Below are positions 7,410 through 16,106 of a stretch of 64,000 nucleotides of DNA, in pieces. The notes under the pieces were generated by a model. The model ran no database searches. It worked only from the letters and a program-made list of their open reading frames with translations, and was not told the DNA's origin. This DNA comes from Kineosporia aurantiaca JCM 3230. GTDB taxonomy: Bacteria > Actinomycetota > Actinomycetes > Actinomycetales > Kineosporiaceae. Made by a program: the position numbers and the translations under genes. Location of the stretch: NCBI GenBank assembly GCA_000719025.1, contig JODP01000023.1, positions 1-64,000 of the forward strand, read 5' to 3'. How positions within the stretch are numbered: position 1 is the first letter of the stretch; the number at the start of each line of letters is the position of its first letter.

Positions 7410-8060
7410 CTAGTCGGATTGGCTGCGCAGGTACGCGAGGACGGCCAGGACCCGCCGGTTGGTGTCGTCACTGACCGGCAGGTCGAGCTTGGCGAGCACG
7501 TTGCCGACGTGCTTGGCCACGCCGGCCTCGGTGAGGGAAAGATGCCGGGCGGTGGATGCGTTCGAGTGCCCCTGGGCCATCAGGGCCAGGACCTCGCGTT
7601 CGCGGGGGGTGAGGTGGGCAAGGGGGTCGCGGCGGCGCTGCATCAGCTGGCGGACGACCTCGGGGTCGACGACGGTGCCGCCGTCGGCCACCCGGTGCAG
7701 CTGGTCGGCGAACTCGGCCACGTCGCCGATGCGGTCCTTGAGCAGGTAGCCGATGAAGCGGCCCGAACCTGAGGCGAGCAGTTCGCCGGCATAGCTGTGC
7801 TGGACGTACTGGCTCAGGGCGATGACGGGCAGGTCGGGCTGCGTGGCCCGCAGCGTGAGGGCGGCCCGTAGCCCCTCGTCGCTGAAGTCCGGGGGCATAC
7901 GCACGTCGGTGATGACCAGGTCCGGATGGTGCTCGCCGACGGCGGTGAGCAGGGACGGGGCGTCCCCGACAGCCGCGACGACCTCGATGTCGAAGCGGGC
8001 CAGCATGGCGCTGAGCCCTTCCCTCAGCAGCACCGAATCCTCAGCGATCACGACGCGCAC
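7410..8060 (-). CDS. NarL/LuxR-family response regulator
   Basis: A 216-residue protein. Residues 1-120 are a receiver domain with the acidic pair E7-D8, phospho-acceptor D52 in ITDVRMP and a conserved lysine in LLKDRIGD. Residues about 148-212 are a LuxR-type helix-turn-helix (LTPREREVLALMAQGHSN). It overlaps the upstream histidine kinase gene by 13 nt, so the pair is cognate and co-translated. Targets cannot be read from sequence; the adjacent membrane gene and MFS exporter are the obvious candidates. Confidence 0.95.
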   Translation of the reverse strand: MRVVIAEDSVLLREGLSAMLARFDIEVVAAVGDAPSLLTAVGEHHPDLVITDVRMPPDFSDEGLRAALTLRATQPDLPVIALSQYVQHSYAGELLASGSGRFIGYLLKDRIGDVAEFADQLHRVADGGTVVDPEVVRQLMQRRRDPLAHLTPREREVLALMAQGHSNASTARHLSLTEAGVAKHVGNVLAKLDLPVSDDTNRRVLAVLAYLRSQSD

Positions 8061-9295
8061 GGCACCTCCACCCGTACCACCGTCGGGCCGCCGGCCGGGC
8101 TCGACATCAACAGCCGGCCGCCGGCCACGGCGGCCCGATCGGCCAGGCCGGTCAGCCCGGTTCCGCGGGCTGGGTCGGCGCCGCCCGGGCCGCTGTCGCG
8201 GACCTCGACCACCAGGTGGCTGTTCTCGAGCTGGGCGTACACCGAGTTCTGGCTTCCCGAAGCATGTTTGGCGGTGTTGGCCAGAGCCTCGGAGATCACC
8301 GCGTACGCGATCGTCTCCACCTTGGCCGGAAAGCGGGTGGCCGTGACGTCGACACGGACGTCGAGGGAACTGGCCGCGGCCAGTTCCTCGACCGCCGCCA
8401 GCAGGCCGAGCTCCCGCAGCGTACGGGGGCTGATGCCACGGATCAGGTCGCGGAGCTCGGCCATCAGCGTCTTGGCCTGCTCGTGCGCGGAGGACAGGGC
8501 CGCCGCGGCCGGTGAGGACTCGGGCAGGTCAAGCCGGGCCAGGCCGATCTGCATGGTCAGGGCGACCAGACGCTGCTGGGCAATGTCGTGCAGGTCGCGT
8601 TCGATCCGCACCCGCTCGGCATCGAACGCGTGCGCCAGCCGGGCCCGGGACCGGGCGACCTCGACCAGGTCCTCGGACGGCTCCGGCTCCAGGAGCCGCT
8701 GCGCCAGCGCGGCGTGAACGCCACCGAACAGCGAGGTCAGGACGAGCAGGACCGGGATCAGGAGCAGCCCACCGGCGGTTCGGGCGATGACGCCCGGCAG
8801 CGGGTGGGCGGCGGACATCCAGTGCGAGAGCGACAACGGCGTGGAGACGACGATCAGGGCGATGGCGGCGAGCACGCCCAGCCAGATGGGGGCGAGGAAA
8901 CCCAGCAGCACCAGATGAGCGACGGCCCGCCACAGGGCTGGGTCGGTGGAGCCGTCGGAAGCGGTGCTGCGGTGATGGTCGTGCTGTGCGGCGGGGCCGA
9001 GAAGGTGCAGCCGCCATCGTTCGACCCGAGCCATCGAGAGCGCGAGCCGGGGTCCGAACACCGTCAGCAGAGCGAGCCCGATCAGCCCGAGACCGGCTGC
9101 CAGGATCAGGTATGCGCCCGTGGGCCGGATGTAGAGCACCACGACGGCCGAGAACACCGGGGTCAGGGGGATCGCCAGGAGCAGCCAGAGCACGCCGCAG
9201 GAAACCGCGGTCGTGCTGGAGTAGGCGAGCCCCCGCCACGGCCTCGCTGCTGGCAGCCGCCATCTGGTCGGCGGCCGGAGGGCTGCGTCGGTCAT
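8048..9295 (-). CDS. NarL-type sensor histidine kinase
   Basis: A 415-residue protein started at ATG 9295; a longer ORF upstream lacks kinase-like sequence. Residues about 20-200 carry four to five membrane helices of the actinobacterial putative-sensor type. H236 lies in the H-box (ERDLHDIAQQRLVAL) of a HisKA_3 dimerisation domain. A HATPase domain follows, with the N-box around EALANTAKHA and the G-box GTGLTGLADR. It autophosphorylates on H236 and passes phosphate to the overlapping response regulator. The absence of an extracytoplasmic domain suggests sensing within the membrane, as in LiaS/DesK-type kinases. Confidence 0.95.
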   Translation of the reverse strand: MTDAALRPPTRWRLPAARPWRGLAYSSTTAVSCGVLWLLLAIPLTPVFSAVVVLYIRPTGAYLILAAGLGLIGLALLTVFGPRLALSMARVERWRLHLLGPAAQHDHHRSTASDGSTDPALWRAVAHLVLLGFLAPIWLGVLAAIALIVVSTPLSLSHWMSAAHPLPGVIARTAGGLLLIPVLLVLTSLFGGVHAALAQRLLEPEPSEDLVEVARSRARLAHAFDAERVRIERDLHDIAQQRLVALTMQIGLARLDLPESSPAAAALSSAHEQAKTLMAELRDLIRGISPRTLRELGLLAAVEELAAASSLDVRVDVTATRFPAKVETIAYAVISEALANTAKHASGSQNSVYAQLENSHLVVEVRDSGPGGADPARGTGLTGLADRAAVAGGRLLMSSPAGGPTVVRVEVPCAS

Positions 9296-9440
9296 GCGCT
9301 CAAGTTTGGGGCGCGTCGGTCGTCGGCGGCAGCACGCCAGTGCGACTGTCTCGGTAGACCTGGCACTACCGGCACCGCTCAATCCGGGGACGCGGCGGGG
9401 TTGTAACGGCACTGGACCACAGTGATGGAGGCCCCTCGCC

Positions 9441-10925
9441 ATGGAACCGACTCACCCCGACACCACCGCCGACCGGACAATGACCGCGCACCCCTGGCGC
9501 GCCTTCGCCCTCCTGGTGATCGCCTACTTCATGACGATCGTCGACCTCACGATCGTCAACGTCTCCCTGCCCACCATCGGCCGCGAGCTCGACTTCACGG
9601 AATCGTCTCTGCAGTGGGTGGTTACGGCTTACGGACTGACGTTCGGAGGTTTCCTGCTGCTCGGCGGCCGCGCATCCGATCTGCTCGGCCGTCGGCGGCT
9701 GCTCATGATCGGGCTGGTCATCTTCTCCGTGGCCTCGCTCGCCTGCGGCCTGGCCACGCAAGCCACGTTCCTGATCGTCATGCGCGGGGTGCAGGGACTG
9801 GGGGCGGCCATCGTGCTGCCGGCCGCTCTGGCCAGCGTCATGGCGATCTTTCCCGAGGGATCGTCCAGGAACCAGGCGCTGGGCATCTGGGGAGCGGCCG
9901 GAGCCCTGGGAGCGACGGCGGGTCTCCTGGCGGGCGGTCTGTTCACCAGCTACATCGGCTGGCCGGCGATCTTCTACTTCAACGTGCCGATCGGCCTGGC
10001 CGCCCTGGTTCTGGCCCCGCGGCTGGTACCGGAGACCCGGGAACGCGCGCAGCGGCGCAGCTATGACGTGCTGGGGGCTGTCTCGGGCACAGCGGCTGTG
10101 ACTCTGCTCGTGTACGCGATCTCCCGCGCCCCGCAGGTCGGCTGGGACAGCAGCCAGACGCTCTGGCTGCTGGCGGTGGCCGTTGCTCTGGTGGTGGCGT
10201 TCGTCCTGATTGAGGGACGCGTTGCCGCGCCGCTGCTGCCCGGGCGCCTGTTCCGCTCCGGCACCGTCCTGGGCGCGAACGTCGTGGGGTTCCTGCTCAC
10301 GGGCAGCTTCTACACCTACATTTTTGTCGGGACCTTGTATCTGCAGCAGATTCTCGGCTTCTCGCCGCTCCGGACGGGGTTCGCGTGGCTGCTGGCCTCG
10401 GTCACGTCGGTGGCGTTCGCGGGGCTGTCCCAGGCGCTGGTCACCCGGTTCTCGCCCAAGGCAGTGATGGCCTTCGGCATGACCCTGATCGGAGCCGGGC
10501 CGCTGTGGGCCACGCAGATCCAGGCCCACGGCAGTTTCTGGGCCGATCTGGCCGGCCCGATCTTCCTGGCCGGGGTGGGGACGGCCTTCGGGTTCATCCC
10601 GGTCTCGATCGGTGCGCTGACCGGAATCCAGAAGAGCGATGCCGGAATTGCCTCGGGCCTGCTGAGCACCTTTCAGCAACTCGGTGGAGCCATGGGGGTG
10701 GCGGTCGCCTCCAGCGTTGCCGCCTCGCGCACGGGCAGCCTCCTGAGCCTGGGGTACGCACCGGCCGAGGCTCTGACCGGGGGCTTTCAGGCCGCTCTGT
10801 GGGTCTGCGGTCTCACCGGGCTGGCGGGGGTCCCCATCACGTTCCTCCTCATTCGCCGGACCCCGACCGACACCGCGCTCGCCCCGACCGGCGGCCGCCC
10901 GGACGCCGTCGTCACCGGCGACTGA
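9441..10925 (+). CDS. DHA2-type MFS drug exporter (EmrB/QacA-like)
   Basis: A 494-residue transporter with fourteen predicted helices. Signature sequences are the DLTIVNVSLPTI motif of helix 1, the loop motif GGRASDLLGRRR between helices 2 and 3, and motif C of antiporters in helix 5 (GALGATAGLLAGG). These define proton-coupled drug exporters of the DHA2 family. It diverges from the histidine kinase gene across about 145 bp. The following PEP mutase-like gene begins 27 bp downstream, and the two probably share a transcript. Confidence 0.92.
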   Translation: MEPTHPDTTADRTMTAHPWRAFALLVIAYFMTIVDLTIVNVSLPTIGRELDFTESSLQWVVTAYGLTFGGFLLLGGRASDLLGRRRLLMIGLVIFSVASLACGLATQATFLIVMRGVQGLGAAIVLPAALASVMAIFPEGSSRNQALGIWGAAGALGATAGLLAGGLFTSYIGWPAIFYFNVPIGLAALVLAPRLVPETRERAQRRSYDVLGAVSGTAAVTLLVYAISRAPQVGWDSSQTLWLLAVAVALVVAFVLIEGRVAAPLLPGRLFRSGTVLGANVVGFLLTGSFYTYIFVGTLYLQQILGFSPLRTGFAWLLASVTSVAFAGLSQALVTRFSPKAVMAFGMTLIGAGPLWATQIQAHGSFWADLAGPIFLAGVGTAFGFIPVSIGALTGIQKSDAGIASGLLSTFQQLGGAMGVAVASSVAASRTGSLLSLGYAPAEALTGGFQAALWVCGLTGLAGVPITFLLIRRTPTDTALAPTGGRPDAVVTGD

Positions 10926-10952
10926 CGCCTCGTCCCCCACTTGGAGATCATC

Positions 10953-11741
10953 ATGACTACCCCTTCCAACCCGACGGCCACGGCCGCCGCCTTACGCGCC
11001 CTCCACGTCCCGGGTGCCCCGCTCGTGCTGCCCAATGCCTGGGACGCCGCGTCAGCCAGTCTGGTGGTTGCGGCCGGGTTTCCCGCGGTGGCCACCAGCA
11101 GCGCGGCGGTCGCCTCGGTCCTGGGTCACGGTGACGGTGAACGCGCTCCGGTCGAGGAGATGCTGTCGGCCGCGGCCCGCATCGCCAGCGCCGTCGCCGT
11201 CCCGGTGACCGTCGACTTCGAGCGCGGCTACCGCCTGCCCGCAGCCGAACTGGTCGAACGATTCGCCGCGACCGGGGCGGTGGGCCTGAACCTGGAGGAC
11301 TCGGACCCGGCGACCGGCGAGATGCTCGAGGCATCCGAGCAGGCCGACTTCCTGGCCTCGGTGCGCCAGGCCGCCCTCGCAATGGGGGTCGATCTGGTGA
11401 TCAACGCCCGCACCGACTCCTTCCTGCGCCGAGCCGGATCCCCGACCGAGCAGGTCGATCGCACGCTGCTGCGCGGCTCCCGCTACCTGGCGGCCGGTGC
11501 GGACTGCGTCTATCCGATCGGGGTCACCGACCTGGCGGTCATCGGGCGACTCACCCAGGAGATCCCCGGCCCGGTCAACGTCGGATTCGGACGGCTCGGG
11601 GAGCGTCCCCTGGCCGCGTTGGCCGCGCTCGGGGTCGCCCGCGTGAGTTTCGGGCCCAGCCTGCAACGACACCTGTACAACACCTTCGGCACGGCCTTGT
11701 TGGCGTCCGTGGCCGCCGACCGCGATCCGTTCCGGCCGTGA
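10953..11741 (+). CDS. Isocitrate lyase/PEP mutase family enzyme
   Basis: A 262-residue TIM-barrel protein. ATG 10953 was chosen because ggag lies 7 nt before it; a TTG at 10941 is less likely. Hallmarks are the N-terminal PLVLPNAWDAASA, the VTVDFERGY metal-binding strand, GLNLEDSD and VINARTDSF. In this family such proteins cleave or form C-C or P-C bonds next to a carboxylate (PEP mutase, methylisocitrate or oxaloacetate type). The usual KKCGH lyase motif is absent, so isocitrate cleavage is unlikely. The exact substrate is unknown. Confidence 0.88.
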   Translation: MTTPSNPTATAAALRALHVPGAPLVLPNAWDAASASLVVAAGFPAVATSSAAVASVLGHGDGERAPVEEMLSAAARIASAVAVPVTVDFERGYRLPAAELVERFAATGAVGLNLEDSDPATGEMLEASEQADFLASVRQAALAMGVDLVINARTDSFLRRAGSPTEQVDRTLLRGSRYLAAGADCVYPIGVTDLAVIGRLTQEIPGPVNVGFGRLGERPLAALAALGVARVSFGPSLQRHLYNTFGTALLASVAADRDPFRP

Positions 11742-11945
11742 GCGCGGGTCACGTCAAGGTGCGGGGCAGCTCCAGAAGGTCGAACAGGCGCAGGTCGCCG
11801 AAGCGGGTGGTGCCCGCGATGCCATCGGTCCGGATGTCCAGGACGAGCAGTCGGCCGGCCGTCAGGACGTCGCCGTTGCGGACTTATTGGCCGAGAGCTG
11901 GCTGGCCGCTGGCCCGAGTGAGCGTGGAAGTGGTCACCGCTGGTT
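11730..11945 (-). pseudogene. Internally deleted copy of the sigma factor gene at 13238-14200
   Basis: On the minus strand this segment carries about the last 60 codons of the sigma factor found at 13238-14200, at roughly 85% identity. It then jumps directly to the first codons of the same gene (gtgagcgtggaagtggtc). About 760 bp are missing, and the junction sits in the short direct repeat cgggtgagc present at both breakpoints in the intact gene. A smaller indel also breaks the frame. Similarity extends about 15 bp into the 3' end of the preceding PEP mutase gene, marking the duplicated unit. It is not expected to make protein. Confidence 0.85.
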
Positions 11946-11979
11946 TCTTGGCGCCCGCGAGCCCGTCGGACCCGAGTTC

Positions 11980-12011
11980 CAGCACCTCTGCAACTCAGTG
12001 CAGAGGTGCTG
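11980..12011. terminator. Perfect 13-bp stem-loop
   Basis: cagcacctctgca and tgcagaggtgctg flank a 6-nt loop. It lies between the sigma remnant and the 5' part of a secreted-protein gene. It could act as a terminator for either strand. It also falls inside the open frame of the secreted-protein remnant. Confidence 0.6.
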
Positions 12012-12178
12012 CATCGGCCTGCCCCGAATATTTCTGGCTCCCCTCCTGACCCGCCGGCCGCGGTGGCGGCGTTGGCCGGCGCGAGGGCCGCCGCAGCGAT
12101 TCCGATGAACAGCCCGGCGGCCGCCAGCGTCGAGGCCGCACCCCTGGCGACCAGGTTGGAGGAGATCGAGGAACGCAT
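11980..12178 (-). pseudogene. 5' part of a secreted small protein, probably truncated
   Basis: From ATG 12178, with an aaaggaaa ribosome site, the frame encodes a typical Sec signal peptide (VARGAASTLAAAGLFIGIAAAALAPANA) and a short glycine-rich mature start. It then runs through a perfect hairpin into low-complexity arginine-rich sequence antisense to the sigma remnant and PEP mutase gene. The real 3' end has probably been lost at the duplication junction. If the product is still made it would be a short exported peptide. No family was recognised. Confidence 0.4.
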
Positions 12179-12344
12179 CGTATTTCCTTTGCAGGAACGT
12201 CTTTCGGATGTCTTCATCCTGGAGTCCGAACTGATGCGCCAGTAGATCGTCGCTCTTCAGCTTCGTGCCGACCATTCGCAGGAACATGCAGGCCGGGACC
12301 CGACCGCCGGGCTGCTTGCTGTGTCCTGGCCCGGGGGCCGCGGC

Positions 12345-12980
12345 TCAGGTGGACGCCGAGGTGGAGGCCACGATCACCGCGGCGGTCACCTTGCGGATCG
12401 CCTCCGCCACCACGCCGCTCAACCCACCGCCGGCCCGCCCGCTGAGGACTCCTTCGATCTGCTCCGGCGGGACGGACGGGAACCGGACCCGGTCGAGCCC
12501 GGTGCCGTGGGCCAGGGCCAGGAGGATCACGTCCTCGGGCCGGTCCTCGGCGCCGGAGTCACCGGTGGCCAGGGCGCCCACCCGGGCCCGCAACCGCTCG
12601 GTGGGGGCGGGATCGGCCAGGTGGCGGTCGGTGGTCGGGAAGATGCCCAGGCGCTTGCGGTGCTCCTCGGTCAGGATGCCCTGCTCCACGAGCCGGGCGC
12701 GGACCGCCTCGAGCAGGCCCGGACGCAGTGAACGCACCCACCACTCCAGATCGTGCGGTTCCTCCACGCCGATGCGCTCCAGGGCGGCGTCCTCCTCCGG
12801 ATGCCCCACTCCGGTGGCCTCGCGGACCACCACGGTCTCCCCCTCCAGCCCGATGCGTCCCTGTTCGAGCAGGTCGACCAGGACGGCGGCGGCCAGCCCG
12901 GACTCCAGACGCAGGCGGGCGATGGGTTCGGTCCCGTCGTTCTCCAGGGCCAGCAGGAGCAGGTTCTCGGCGATCGCCAT
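12345..12980 (-). CDS. GPP34 (GOLPH3-like) family protein
   Basis: A 211-residue protein. The start MAIAENLLLLALENDGTE, an ARLRLESGLAAAVLVDLLEQGRI helix pair, EEHRKRLGIFPTTD in the middle and the C-terminal DVILLALAHGTGLDRV match the bacterial GPP34 family. These proteins are related to eukaryotic Golgi phosphoprotein 3, which binds phosphoinositide lipids. Actinobacterial members are common in stress or secondary-metabolism regions, with unknown role. Length and motifs look complete. Confidence 0.88.
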   Translation of the reverse strand: MAIAENLLLLALENDGTEPIARLRLESGLAAAVLVDLLEQGRIGLEGETVVVREATGVGHPEEDAALERIGVEEPHDLEWWVRSLRPGLLEAVRARLVEQGILTEEHRKRLGIFPTTDRHLADPAPTERLRARVGALATGDSGAEDRPEDVILLALAHGTGLDRVRFPSVPPEQIEGVLSGRAGGGLSGVVAEAIRKVTAAVIVASTSAST

Positions 12981-13142
12981 CGGTGGCGTCCTTCCCTCGT
13001 CGGCTCTTACGCGCCCGGGTCGCCAGGCGTCATCGCTACGGGCCGCAATGGCGAAAATTCAAACAGGACAGCATTTTTCGTTGACTCTACCAGAAGGGGA
13101 CCGGTGTCCCGGGAGCGCGGCCAGGGCCCGCCACCCGGCTGG

Positions 13143-13202
13143 TCAGATCCAGCCGTTCTCCCGGACCCGCAGGGCGGCCTGGAACCGGTTGTTGGCGGTG
13201 GC
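13143..13202 (-). pseudogene. Short coding remnant, LuxR-type C-terminal end
   Basis: The minus strand here reads about 19 residues (ATANNRFQAALRVRENGWI) and then a stop. This resembles the end of a LuxR-type DNA-binding domain, but nothing upstream continues it. It sits at the junction with the duplicated sigma block. It is likely a leftover of an eroded gene. Confidence 0.3.
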
Positions 13203-13237
13203 GCACCCACTCGATCCGTTCCGGCGGTGAGCGTGGG

Positions 13238-14200
13238 TCACGTCAGAGTGCGGGGCAGCTCCAGGAGCGTGAACAGGCGCAGGTCTCCGAATCGGGTGAT
13301 GCCCGCGATGCCGTCGAACCGGACGTCCAGCACGAGCAGTCCACCGGCTGTCAGGACGTCCCCGTTGTCGTCGGTGCGGACGTAGTAGCCCAGAGCCGGC
13401 TGGCCGTTGGCCCGGGTGAGCACCAACCTGCTGGCCCGGGCCAGGAAGTCCCTGGTCCGGAAGAACGCGGCGATGGCGATCGGTCCCTGGAACTCGATCG
13501 GCTCGGGCGGCATCGTCACCCGGGCATCCCGGGTGAGCAGCGCGGCGATCGCGGTGACATCGCCTGCCTCGAACGCCTCCACGAAGCGGGCGACCAGGCG
13601 GGCCTCCTGCGCCGACCGGGGGAGGGTCAGGCGGTCCGGAGCTCCCTCCGGCCGGAATGCGGCCCGGGCCCTCTGCAGGGCGCTGTTGACCGAAGCTGTC
13701 GTCGTGGCCAGGATTTCCGCGGTTTCCGCCGCGGAGAAGCCGAGAACGTCGCGCAGCACCAGAACCGCCCGTTGCTGGGCGGGCAGGTTCTGCAGACTCG
13801 CCACGAAGGCCAGCCCGATCGACTCCCGGGCTGCGTACCGCGCCTCCGGGCCGACCGCACTGTCCACGAGGAAGACATCCGGGATGGGCTCGAGCCAGCT
13901 CGGGTCCCCAGGCATCCGCACGGCCGCCGAGATCTGCGGACGGCGACCGGCGTCCCGGAGAAAATTGAGCGATCGGTTCGTAGCGATCCGATACAGCCAG
14001 GTACGCAGGGACCGGCCGTCGAACCGGTCCATGGCCTGCCAGGCGGACACGAGGGTTTCCTGCAGGACGTCCTCAGCGTCGTGGAACGAACCGAGGATCC
14101 GGTAGCAGTGGGCGTGCAGTTCCCGCCGGAAGGGCTCGACGAGTTCCTGGAAGGCATCGCCGTCGCCGGTCTGCGCACGGGTGAGCGTGGAAGTGGTCAC
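13238..14200 (-). CDS. ECF sigma factor of the SigG/SigJ type with C-terminal SnoaL-like domain
   Basis: A 320-residue protein started at GTG 14200; a longer GTG at 14248 is possible. Residues about 20-90 are sigma region 2 (HDAEDVLQETLVSAWQAMDRF). Residues about 135-190 are region 4 (LPAQQRAVLVLRDVLGFSAAETAEIL). Residues about 205-310 form a SnoaL/NTF2-like domain (EAFEAGDVTAIAALLTRDARVTMPP). In this ECF class the C-terminal domain replaces a separate anti-sigma factor and tunes activity. A deleted copy lies at 11730-11945. It is not linked to an anti-sigma gene. Confidence 0.92.
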   Translation of the reverse strand: MTTSTLTRAQTGDGDAFQELVEPFRRELHAHCYRILGSFHDAEDVLQETLVSAWQAMDRFDGRSLRTWLYRIATNRSLNFLRDAGRRPQISAAVRMPGDPSWLEPIPDVFLVDSAVGPEARYAARESIGLAFVASLQNLPAQQRAVLVLRDVLGFSAAETAEILATTTASVNSALQRARAAFRPEGAPDRLTLPRSAQEARLVARFVEAFEAGDVTAIAALLTRDARVTMPPEPIEFQGPIAIAAFFRTRDFLARASRLVLTRANGQPALGYYVRTDDNGDVLTAGGLLVLDVRFDGIAGITRFGDLRLFTLLELPRTLT

Positions 14201-14329
14201 CGCTGGTCCGATCCTCTCGTCGGGTCGACTCAGTGGTTCAAACCCCACGACGGTCCGGGAATCATCGCTGCTACGGCCATCGCGCCATGAACCGGCAGGG
14301 TGACCGGCCGAGCAGACCGGGTTTCCGGC

Positions 14330-14980
14330 TCAGGCGTCTAGTCCGTTGCGCAGGAGCCGCGCCCCTTGACGGATGTCCTCGCGGACGCGTTCTCGGCAGG
14401 TGGACGCGTCGGGCATGGGGTCGCGCAGGGTACGGCTCAGGCTGCGGTAGAAGACCTCGAACAGCCCCGCCAACGCGACGGCGGTGACACGCAGCTCGGC
14501 GTCGGTCATGGCCGGGTGCGGGCGGGTGGCGAGCGCGTCGTGGAGCGCGTCGATGAGCTGTTCCATCGATCGGCGGCGGCTGTCCTTGAGGGCGGCGGTG
14601 GAGGCCACCATGGCCCCGAATCGCCGGACGGCCAGGAGCTGTTCCTTCGGCGCGGCGCCCTGACCGGTGAGCTGGTCCAGTTCGGCGTCGAGGATGTCCA
14701 CGACGGCGGTGAGGGCTGGGCCGGCCGGGTCGGCAACGCGTCTGCGCACCTGCTCGATGATGTCGGGCCACCGATCGATCAGCAGGGATTCCTTGCTGCG
14801 GAAGTGGTTGAAGACGGTCTTCTCGGTGACTCCGCACGCCTTGGCCACATCGGCCACGGTCACCGCGTCGAATCCCCGCTCCAGGAACAACGCAGTGGCC
14901 GTGTCGGACAAGTGCCGGCGCAGCTCCAGGCGCCGGCGCTCCCGTAGGGACGTCGTAGCCGTCGTCGTGCCGAGTTCCAC
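14330..14980 (-). CDS. TetR family transcriptional repressor
   Basis: A 216-residue protein from GTG 14980, with GGAGGTGA just upstream. Residues about 12-60 form the TetR helix-turn-helix (LFLERGFDAVTVADVAKACGVTEKTVFNHFRSKESLL). The all-helical C-terminal ligand domain is unassigned. It diverges from the SRPBCC gene, and a perfect 13-bp inverted repeat between them is the likely operator. It therefore probably represses both itself and the SRPBCC gene, with a small-molecule inducer. Confidence 0.93.
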   Translation of the reverse strand: MELGTTTATTSLRERRRLELRRHLSDTATALFLERGFDAVTVADVAKACGVTEKTVFNHFRSKESLLIDRWPDIIEQVRRRVADPAGPALTAVVDILDAELDQLTGQGAAPKEQLLAVRRFGAMVASTAALKDSRRRSMEQLIDALHDALATRPHPAMTDAELRVTAVALAGLFEVFYRSLSRTLRDPMPDASTCRERVREDIRQGARLLRNGLDA

Positions 14981-15072
14981 CGGCTCACCTCCCCGTCGCC
15001 GCCAACCGTGCTCTGCCCGCTGGTGGTCTTTCAGGGACTGTAACAAGTCGTGCGTGCCGAGTGGGACGTTGT

Positions 15073-15105
15073 GTACAGTCACTGTTGTCTTTACAGTGAC
15101 TGTAC
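15073..15105. promoter_or_regulatory. Perfect TetR operator candidate
   Basis: gtacagtcactgt and its exact inverse acagtgactgtac are separated by 7 nt, midway between the divergent TetR and SRPBCC genes. A related half-site (cagggactgtaa) lies at about 15032-15043. Position, symmetry and length fit a TetR operator. Confidence 0.8.
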
Positions 15106-15153
15106 CAATAATGGTGGATGCGGATCAGCGTCCCCAGGACCCCGGGAGCGTTC

Positions 15154-15636
15154 ATGGCTGACATGCACATCGTGCGGACCTATCCGCGATCCATCGACGT
15201 CGTCTGGAAGGCCCTCACCGACCCGGCCCTGGTGCCGCTGTGGACCTCAACCGGACAGGGCGGTCGCCCCGAAGGCTTTACCCCGGTCGTGGGCTGCACG
15301 TTCCGGTTCGTCGGCAGGCCGTTCCCGGGCTGGGACGGCATCGTGCGCTGCGAGGTGACCGCTGTCGAGGCCCCGAGCCTGCTGCAGTACACCTGGCGGA
15401 ACAAGCCCGAGGACCGGCCGACCCTGGTCTCCTACCTCCTCGAATCGGTCACCGACGGCGACACGCGCCTGACCTGGGACCACACCGGCTTCCGGGGTGT
15501 CGAGGGCTTCGTCATGTCCAAGCTGCTCGGCCGGGTGCGGGCCAAGATGCTGTCCGAAGGTCTACCCGCAGTCCTGGCCGACCTCGACGAGCACGGCCGG
15601 CTCATGCCGGCGAGCACCCTGCGCCCCCGCGATTGA
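15154..15636 (+). CDS. SRPBCC (AHSA1/START-like) domain protein
   Basis: A 160-residue protein from ATG 15154, with cgggag upstream. The sequence starts with HIVRTYPRSIDVVWKALTDPALVPLWT and contains VEAPSLLQYTWR and TRLTWDHTGF, the strands and long C-terminal helix of the AHSA1-like SRPBCC fold. This fold binds hydrophobic ligands in a deep pocket. It is divergent from, and probably controlled by, the TetR repressor. The ligand is unknown. Confidence 0.88.
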   Translation: MADMHIVRTYPRSIDVVWKALTDPALVPLWTSTGQGGRPEGFTPVVGCTFRFVGRPFPGWDGIVRCEVTAVEAPSLLQYTWRNKPEDRPTLVSYLLESVTDGDTRLTWDHTGFRGVEGFVMSKLLGRVRAKMLSEGLPAVLADLDEHGRLMPASTLRPRD

Positions 15637-15732
15637 TGCCGACCAGAAGGCAGCTTCGGCGTAGGGCAAGCAGTCGCGGTCGGTGCGCCGCTGGATCGTC
15701 GCCTTGCTGGGTGGGGAGCATGGTGCCTACCG

Positions 15733-15951
15733 TTAGTGGCCGACCGAGAGGCCGTCGAGCTCGCCGGTCCTGCTGGCCGAGAGAAAAGCCTGCCAGGCTG
15801 ACCCTGAACAGGTCAGTATTTGGCCGTCCGGATTCTTGGAATCCCGAATTTTCACGGCACCCGACGATCCGGGCGCAACCTCGATGCATCCATTCACGCC
15901 CGAGGCGCTCGCTTTTCGCCAAACCGGGCCTTGTGGTTGATCCGCATTCAT
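15733..15951 (-). CDS. DUF397 domain protein
   Basis: A 72-residue protein from ATG 15951, preceded by GGAGG. The sequence (VWRKASASGVNGCIEVAPG, then VKIRDSKNPDGQIL and a final W-xx-FL) is a complete DUF397 domain. These small proteins are partners of Scr1/DUF5753 regulators in actinobacterial toxin-antitoxin-like modules. It lies downstream of a second DUF397 gene and the regulator, all on one strand. Confidence 0.9.
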   Translation of the reverse strand: MNADQPQGPVWRKASASGVNGCIEVAPGSSGAVKIRDSKNPDGQILTCSGSAWQAFLSASRTGELDGLSVGH

Positions 15952-16106
15952 GGCGCCCTCCACCCCGTGGGTTTCGTCTCGCAATCTTGTTTGAGACGGT
16001 ACGTACACCCACTCGGAAAGACCAGCCCTCGGGCCGGTTCGCTGCGGATGCAGAACGTGGCGGCCGCAGCGCAAGGCTGGGGCCGTCACGTTCTGCGGTC
16101 GCACGG

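Noticed and set aside
11510..11979. Long minus-strand frame continuing from the secreted-peptide start into the PEP mutase gene
   Set aside because: It is arginine/proline-rich and antisense to an intact enzyme gene and the sigma remnant. It is an accidental open frame.
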